Origin: Halomonas litopenaei
Lineage (GTDB): Bacteria; Pseudomonadota; Gammaproteobacteria; Pseudomonadales; Halomonadaceae
Reading direction: 5' to 3'
Length of the DNA stretch: 64,000 bases
Assembly (NCBI RefSeq): GCF_003045775.1
Contig: NZ_PXNS01000001.1
Coordinates: 186,001 to 250,000, forward strand
Position numbers and translations under genes: made by a program. A model generated the notes under the pieces. That model was not told the DNA's origin. It saw only the letters and a program-made list of their open reading frames with translations, and did not search any database. Below are positions 60,301-64,000 of the stretch, in pieces. The number at the start of each line of letters is the position of its first letter. Position 1 is the stretch's first letter.

Positions 60301-60630
60301 TACCAGTCCCCCAGCACCTTCCACCGTAGAGAGTCTGCGACACCGACCCAGACGGTCAGGTTGACCAGGCTCCTGCCCTGATCAAGAGCGGACCGGCCTT
60401 CCGGGCGTCTTACCAGTACCCCAGCACCTTTCACCGCAGAGAGTCTGCGACACCGACCCAGACGGTCAGGTTGACCAGGCTCCTGCCCTGATCAAGAGCG
60501 GACCGGCCTTCCGGGCGTCTTACCAGTACCCCAGCACCTTTCACCGCAGAGAGTCTGCGACACCGACCCAGACGGTCAGGTTGACCAGGCTCCTGCCCTG
60601 ATCAAGAGCGGACCGGCCTTCCGGGCGTCT
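60301..60630. repeat. 110-bp tandem triplication derived from the 3' end of the DASS gene
   Basis: Three head-to-tail units occupy 60301-60410, 60411-60520 and 60521-60630. Units two and three are identical; unit one differs at three positions. Each begins with the last codons of the transporter gene read backwards (TACCAGTACCCCAGCACCTT) and matches 60631 to about 60716 in two blocks, the rest being unit-specific (CTGCCCTGATCAAGAGCGGA and CGGGCGTCT). The units are in the 3' untranslated region of the transporter. Confidence 0.95.
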
Positions 60631-62093
60631 TACCAGTACCCCAGCACCTTCCACCATAGGCTGCCGACACCGACCCAGACGGTCAGGTTGACCAGGCTCA
60701 TCACCAGTCCGGCCTTCCACCAGGTGCCGAGTTCCACATAGCCGGAGCCGAAGATGATCGGGGCGGTGCCGGTGGCGTAGTGGGTCAGCGACATCATCAG
60801 CGAGGAGGCGCCGGCCAGCAGCAGGGCGATGTACAGGGTAGGGATGCCGAGGGCGATACCGGCGGCCAGGAAGGCGGCGTACATGGCGGTGATATGGGCG
60901 GTGGTACTGGCGAAGAAGTAGTGCGCGTAGAAGTAGACGCCGGTCAGCGCCAGGGCCATGCCGAACCAGCCCATATTGAAGCTGCTGATGCCCTCCTCGA
61001 TGACCCCGGAGAACCAGCCGATCAGTCCGAGCTTGCCCAGAAAGCTTGCCATCATTACCAGAGCGGCGAACCACACGATGGTGTCCCAGGCGGACTTCTC
61101 GCCGAGGATGTCATCCCAGGTCAGCACATTGGTGACCAGCAGGATGGACAGTCCCAGCAGCGCCACCGCGGTGGAGTTCACCTTGAATTCGGGGCCGAAC
61201 AGCATCGCCGGGATACCGGCCCACAGGATCAACAGCAGGCCGAACACGCCGATCATGATCTTTTCGGCGCGGTCGAGCGGGCCCATGGCGGTGAGCTGCT
61301 CGCGGGCGAAGGAGGTGGCGTCCGGGGTGCGCTTGAGCTCCGGCGGATACAGCACGTACAGCACCGCCGGCATCAAGGCGATGGCGACCAGGCCGGGCAA
61401 CAGCGCGGCCAGCGCCCACTGGGTCCAGGTGATCGAGATGGCGGAGTCGGTGGCCTTGGCGATCAGGTCGACGATCAAGGGGTTGGGGGCCGTTGCGGTG
61501 ATGAACATGGCCGAGGTGATGGGGTTGGCGTGATAGTTCACCAGCGCCAGGTACTCGCCGATCTTCTTGCTGGTGCCAGACTCCGGGGAGGAGCCGAAGC
61601 TGTCGGCGATGGAGCGCATGATCGGGTGCATGATGCCGCCACCCCGGGCGGTGTTGCTGGGGGTGATCGGGGCGATGGTCAGCTCCGCCAGGGACAGGGC
61701 ATAGCCGATGCCGAGGGTGCGTTTGCCGAAGGCGGCGATAAAGGCGTAGCCGATGCGGTTGCCCAGACCCGTCTTCGACAGCCCGCGGGAGATCATGATG
61801 GCCAGGCCGATCAGCCAGATCAGCGGGTTGGAAAAGCCCGAGAGGGCGTCGGAGACCGCGCCCTTGGAACTGTCCGGGTTGGTGACGCCGGTCAGCGCGA
61901 CCACGGTGATGGCAATGATCGCCAGGGCGCCGATGCGCATGGTCTTGCCGATGATGGCGGCGATGGTGGCGACGAAGATCGCCAGCAGGTGCCAGGCCTC
62001 GGGATTGACGCCGTCAGGTACGGGGACCACGAACCAGAGCGCCAGCCCCAGGGTCACCGAGACCAGGGCGGGGAGCGGTTTGAATGCGAGCAT
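60630..62093 (-). CDS. DASS-family anion:sodium symporter (dicarboxylate type)
   Basis: A 487-residue inner-membrane symporter of the divalent anion:Na+ family, about 11-12 spans. Both SNT-like substrate/Na+ signatures are visible: ITPSNTARGGG in the first half and TTAHITAMY in the second, and HYATGTAPIIFGSGYV near the end resembles 2-oxoglutarate/malate and tartrate translocators (TtdT/CitT group). ATG 62093 has AAAGGAG. The C-terminus is MSLVNLTVWVGVGSLWWKVL plus GYW; this end is what was copied into the downstream array. Confidence 0.92.
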   Translation of the reverse strand: MLAFKPLPALVSVTLGLALWFVVPVPDGVNPEAWHLLAIFVATIAAIIGKTMRIGALAIIAITVVALTGVTNPDSSKGAVSDALSGFSNPLIWLIGLAIMISRGLSKTGLGNRIGYAFIAAFGKRTLGIGYALSLAELTIAPITPSNTARGGGIMHPIMRSIADSFGSSPESGTSKKIGEYLALVNYHANPITSAMFITATAPNPLIVDLIAKATDSAISITWTQWALAALLPGLVAIALMPAVLYVLYPPELKRTPDATSFAREQLTAMGPLDRAEKIMIGVFGLLLILWAGIPAMLFGPEFKVNSTAVALLGLSILLVTNVLTWDDILGEKSAWDTIVWFAALVMMASFLGKLGLIGWFSGVIEEGISSFNMGWFGMALALTGVYFYAHYFFASTTAHITAMYAAFLAAGIALGIPTLYIALLLAGASSLMMSLTHYATGTAPIIFGSGYVELGTWWKAGLVMSLVNLTVWVGVGSLWWKVLGYW

Positions 62094-62182
62094 GAGCGAG
62101 CTCCTTTGGGGAAGATCGAGTGATCACCTCTCCACAGAGAGAATCCGAAGGTGTTGTGCTCATTTACGCATAGACGAAGCGA

Positions 62183-62199
62183 CGTCCGAATGACGGACA
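62183..62199. promoter_or_regulatory. Dyad upstream of the DASS gene, possible operator
   Basis: GTCCG-AATGA-CGGAC, flanked by a further symmetric A and T (ACGTCCG...CGGACAT), lies about 90-105 bases before the transporter ATG. It is the only clear dyad in the 272-base gap. The binding protein is unknown. Confidence 0.35.
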
Positions 62200-62365
62200 T
62201 CAAGCAGAAGTACGACTTTCGTCGAAATGGTCATGTCGAGTGCAACTTGCGCTGAGGAGGTCGCAGCGCCAAGGCAGGAGATAACGGTGCAGGAGCAGGG
62301 TGAGGGCTGCAGCCGACGCCATGCCGGGAGCTGTCCGGCATGGCGCGAGAGGAGGTGAACGGTCC

Positions 62366-62770
62366 CTAGTCGGGCTTGATCGCGGTGCGGCCGCTGCCCA
62401 GGAACATCATCGCCAGGGCGCCGAACAGGAACATGCCCTGCAGCTCCAGCGCCCAGCCGCCGCTGCTGGTCAGGCTGAACAGCTCACCCATATGCGCCAG
62501 ATAGATGGCCACCACCATGTTGCCGGCGATCAGCAGACCGGCGATGCGAGTGTTCCAGCCGAGGATTGCCATGACCGGTGCGACGACTTCGCCCAGCAGA
62601 ACGCCATAGGCCAGCACCGTGGGCAGGCCATGGGAGGCCAGGGTTTCACCGATCCAGGACAGGCTGCCGGGATTGATCAGCTTGCTGACGCCGTGCAGCA
62701 GGATCATCACGCCAAGGGCCAGGCGCAGGATCAGCTTTCCCAGGTCGTCGTTGTCGAGGGCGTTGAGCAT
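62366..62770 (-). CDS. DoxX-family membrane protein
   Basis: A 134-residue inner-membrane protein with four hydrophobic helices. The DoxX start LGKLILRLALGVMILLHGVSKL, with GSLSWIG and GVLLGEVVAPVMAILGWNTRIAGL, is typical. DoxX-like proteins are of uncertain redox-related function. ATG 62770 with AAGGAAG. Divergent from the META lipoprotein gene. Confidence 0.9.
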   Translation of the reverse strand: MLNALDNDDLGKLILRLALGVMILLHGVSKLINPGSLSWIGETLASHGLPTVLAYGVLLGEVVAPVMAILGWNTRIAGLLIAGNMVVAIYLAHMGELFSLTSSGGWALELQGMFLFGALAMMFLGSGRTAIKPD

Positions 62771-62996
62771 GGTGACTTCCTTTTCACTAGGGGCTTTTTT
62801 GACTCGAGAGCCTTTCACTTCTGGCGTTGGGCAGAAAACAGTCGCGCCGAGTTGTCCGAGACTTCGCAGCATGATCGCGATGACGTCGGCATGGTGCCTT
62901 CGGTCGCAACACCAGAATCACCGAAACGGTCGGACCACGCAGGCAATTCTGGCATATTAGGCTTTATCCAGATGACTCAGCTGCAAGGAAGATAGC

Positions 62997-63458
62997 ATGG
63001 TTCCGTCACGACTTCGCCGCACCGCCGCTTTCGCTCTTTTCACCCTGGCGCTCAGTGCCTGCTCCAGCCAGCCTGGGCCCACGGTGGGTGGGGGCGACAC
63101 GGCGGCCCCGGGCAGCGTCTCGAGCCCGCTGGTCGGCAAGCGCTGGAACCTGTTGCTGGTGGGCACCAGCGATCGCCTGTCGATGCCGCAGAAGCCGTAC
63201 TTCGAGGTGGCTTCCGATGGCAGTGTCAGCGGTAGCGACGGCTGCAATCGCTTCACCGGCACGGTGAGCTTCGGTGACAGCCAGCGTATCGACTTCGGTG
63301 AACTGACCGCGACTCGCATGGCCTGTGCCAATCCCCAGGGGGCCCAGCAGGTCCGCGACATGCTCGACAATGCCTATCGCTACCTGATCGACCACGATCG
63401 ACTGGTGTTCTTCGGCCCCAACTCGCTGGTGCTGGGCGGTTTTCGCGACGCCAGCTGA
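62997..63458 (+). CDS. META-domain lipoprotein (HslJ-like)
   Basis: A 153-residue outer-membrane or periplasmic lipoprotein. The lipobox is LSAC with Cys22 as the lipidated residue. After a Gly/Ser-rich linker comes a META domain: LVGKRWNLLLVG, FEVASDGSVSGSDGCNRFTG with the characteristic GCN, and FGELTATRMAC. Role unknown; HslJ affects novobiocin resistance in E. coli. Convergent with the next gene, 25 bases apart. Confidence 0.9.
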   Translation: MVPSRLRRTAAFALFTLALSACSSQPGPTVGGGDTAAPGSVSSPLVGKRWNLLLVGTSDRLSMPQKPYFEVASDGSVSGSDGCNRFTGTVSFGDSQRIDFGELTATRMACANPQGAQQVRDMLDNAYRYLIDHDRLVFFGPNSLVLGGFRDAS

Positions 63459-63483
63459 CCGGGCCAGTTGTTCATCGGGGCGA

Positions 63484-64000
63484 TCAGCGACTCCGGTTGT
63501 CCCTCGTGTGTGCGGTACTCGAGATGTCGGCTGCAGCGCGGCTTGCATGATGCAGGCAGGATCGCAGGCTGTGCTTTCGCTGTTGGAAGCGATCCAGCCA
63601 CCGGGGATGGATCGCCACCACGCGCACCGGAACGGAAGCTAATCCCAGCAATTGCACGATGGCCAGGCGGTGTGAACCGCCGTAGCCGAGCACGACCTCG
63701 CCATCCCGGGTAATCAATACCTGCATTTCGTCATCGGGGTGGCGACTGTCGTCGGGGTGTTGGCAAGCCAGTTCTTGCTGGGTCTTGTAGCCGTGTCGGC
63801 GAATGCCGTGGTAGGCACGAGACAGCGTCTCGAAGTAGCGAGCGATATCCTCCTCGCTGCGACACCAGTAGGCGCCTTGCTGTGCCGGGTCGGTGCACTC
63901 GCCGGAACGATAGCGAGCCACCGCTTGATGCATCTGGGCGTACTGGGCGGTCTCGCGGAAGTGCCTGTCGTGGGCGAAGATGTCCTCGACTGCAGCGGTC
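63484..64000 (-). CDS. ParB/Srx-like domain protein (5' end outside window)
   Basis: The frame is open to the window edge, so at least 171 residues are seen and the start is missing. The middle reads EMQVLITRDGEVVLGYGGSHRLAIVQLLGLASVPVRVVAIHPRWL, the pattern of ParB N-terminal/sulfiredoxin-fold domains (I..DG.I..G.HR..A...LG...V.V). The upstream part (QGAYWCRSEEDIARYFETLSRAYHGIRRHG) is helical. Similar proteins accompany polysaccharide-synthesis genes, but the neighbour is unseen. ATG 63931-63933 is internal. Confidence 0.6.
   Translation of the reverse strand, partial: TAAVEDIFAHDRHFRETAQYAQMHQAVARYRSGECTDPAQQGAYWCRSEEDIARYFETLSRAYHGIRRHGYKTQQELACQHPDDSRHPDDEMQVLITRDGEVVLGYGGSHRLAIVQLLGLASVPVRVVAIHPRWLDRFQQRKHSLRSCLHHASRAAADISSTAHTRDNRSR

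Noticed and set aside
60301..60630. Possible CRISPR array
   Set aside because: The 110-bp units are contiguous with no unique spacers and match the adjacent gene's end.

Overview
The window is about 64 kb of GC-rich, gene-dense bacterial chromosome. Gene content and order (min operon, ffh next to ypjD and corB, rpsP-rimM-trmD-rplS, xerD-dsbC-hom-thrC-recJ, prfB-lysS, holD-rimI, rsmD facing ftsY-ftsE-ftsX-rpoH) point to a gammaproteobacterium close to Pseudomonas/Oceanospirillales. Acidic proteins, a PHA-type acetoacetyl-CoA reductase, two adjacent peptide-binding proteins and a DASS anion:sodium symporter fit a halophile of the Halomonas type. The organism is inferred, not proven. I saw no rRNA or tRNA gene, CRISPR array, insertion sequence, prophage or integrase cassette.

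Layout. 1-7.5 kb: 3' end of phaB, a large DUF349 protein, minCDE and sbcB. 7.5-12.7 kb: a pitrilysin-type protease coupled to a catalytically degenerate SRAP-fold protein, then a TetR regulator coupled to a PlsC-like acyltransferase. 12.8-19.3 kb: a 15-bp minisatellite, corB, ypjD, ffh and the rpsP-rimM-trmD-rplS operon. 19.4-26.6 kb: xerD, dsbC, hom, thrC, a glutathione S-transferase and a RecJ-family nuclease. 26.7-33.2 kb: a copper-handling region, all on the minus strand: MerR-type regulator, CopA ATPase, a 23-residue membrane peptide, a VOC protein, a Cys/His-rich exported protein, a 49-residue membrane protein, CopG (DUF411) and a multicopper oxidase. 33.5-38.3 kb: FadL, a frameshifted TonB-dependent receptor and an exported metallo-beta-lactamase-fold hydrolase. 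38.4-45.4 kb: a peptide ABC importer with two binding proteins. 45.7-52.6 kb: prfB with its programmed +1 frameshift, lysS, a small acidic protein, an MFS exporter, a BolA-like protein, a cryptic HolD candidate and rimI. 52.7-60.1 kb: ZapB-like, rsmD, ftsYEX, rpoH, and an SPFH/NfeD pair. 60.3-64 kb: a 110-bp triplication copied from the 3' end of a DASS transporter gene, then DoxX, a META lipoprotein and a truncated ParB/Srx-like gene.

Most of the window is conserved housekeeping. The items most worth a second look are: (1) the SRAP-family protein, which has lost all four known active-site residues and overlaps the protease gene; (2) very small membrane proteins translationally coupled inside the copper region, with a well-formed MerR-type promoter (20-bp spacer) in front of it; (3) a repeated pattern of short tandem repeats placed just 3' of genes, including the 110-bp triplication that copies a gene's C-terminal coding end; and (4) a HolD-like psi subunit candidate hidden in an otherwise unrecognisable ORF upstream of rimI. 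All functional statements come from reading motifs by eye; no database search was run.
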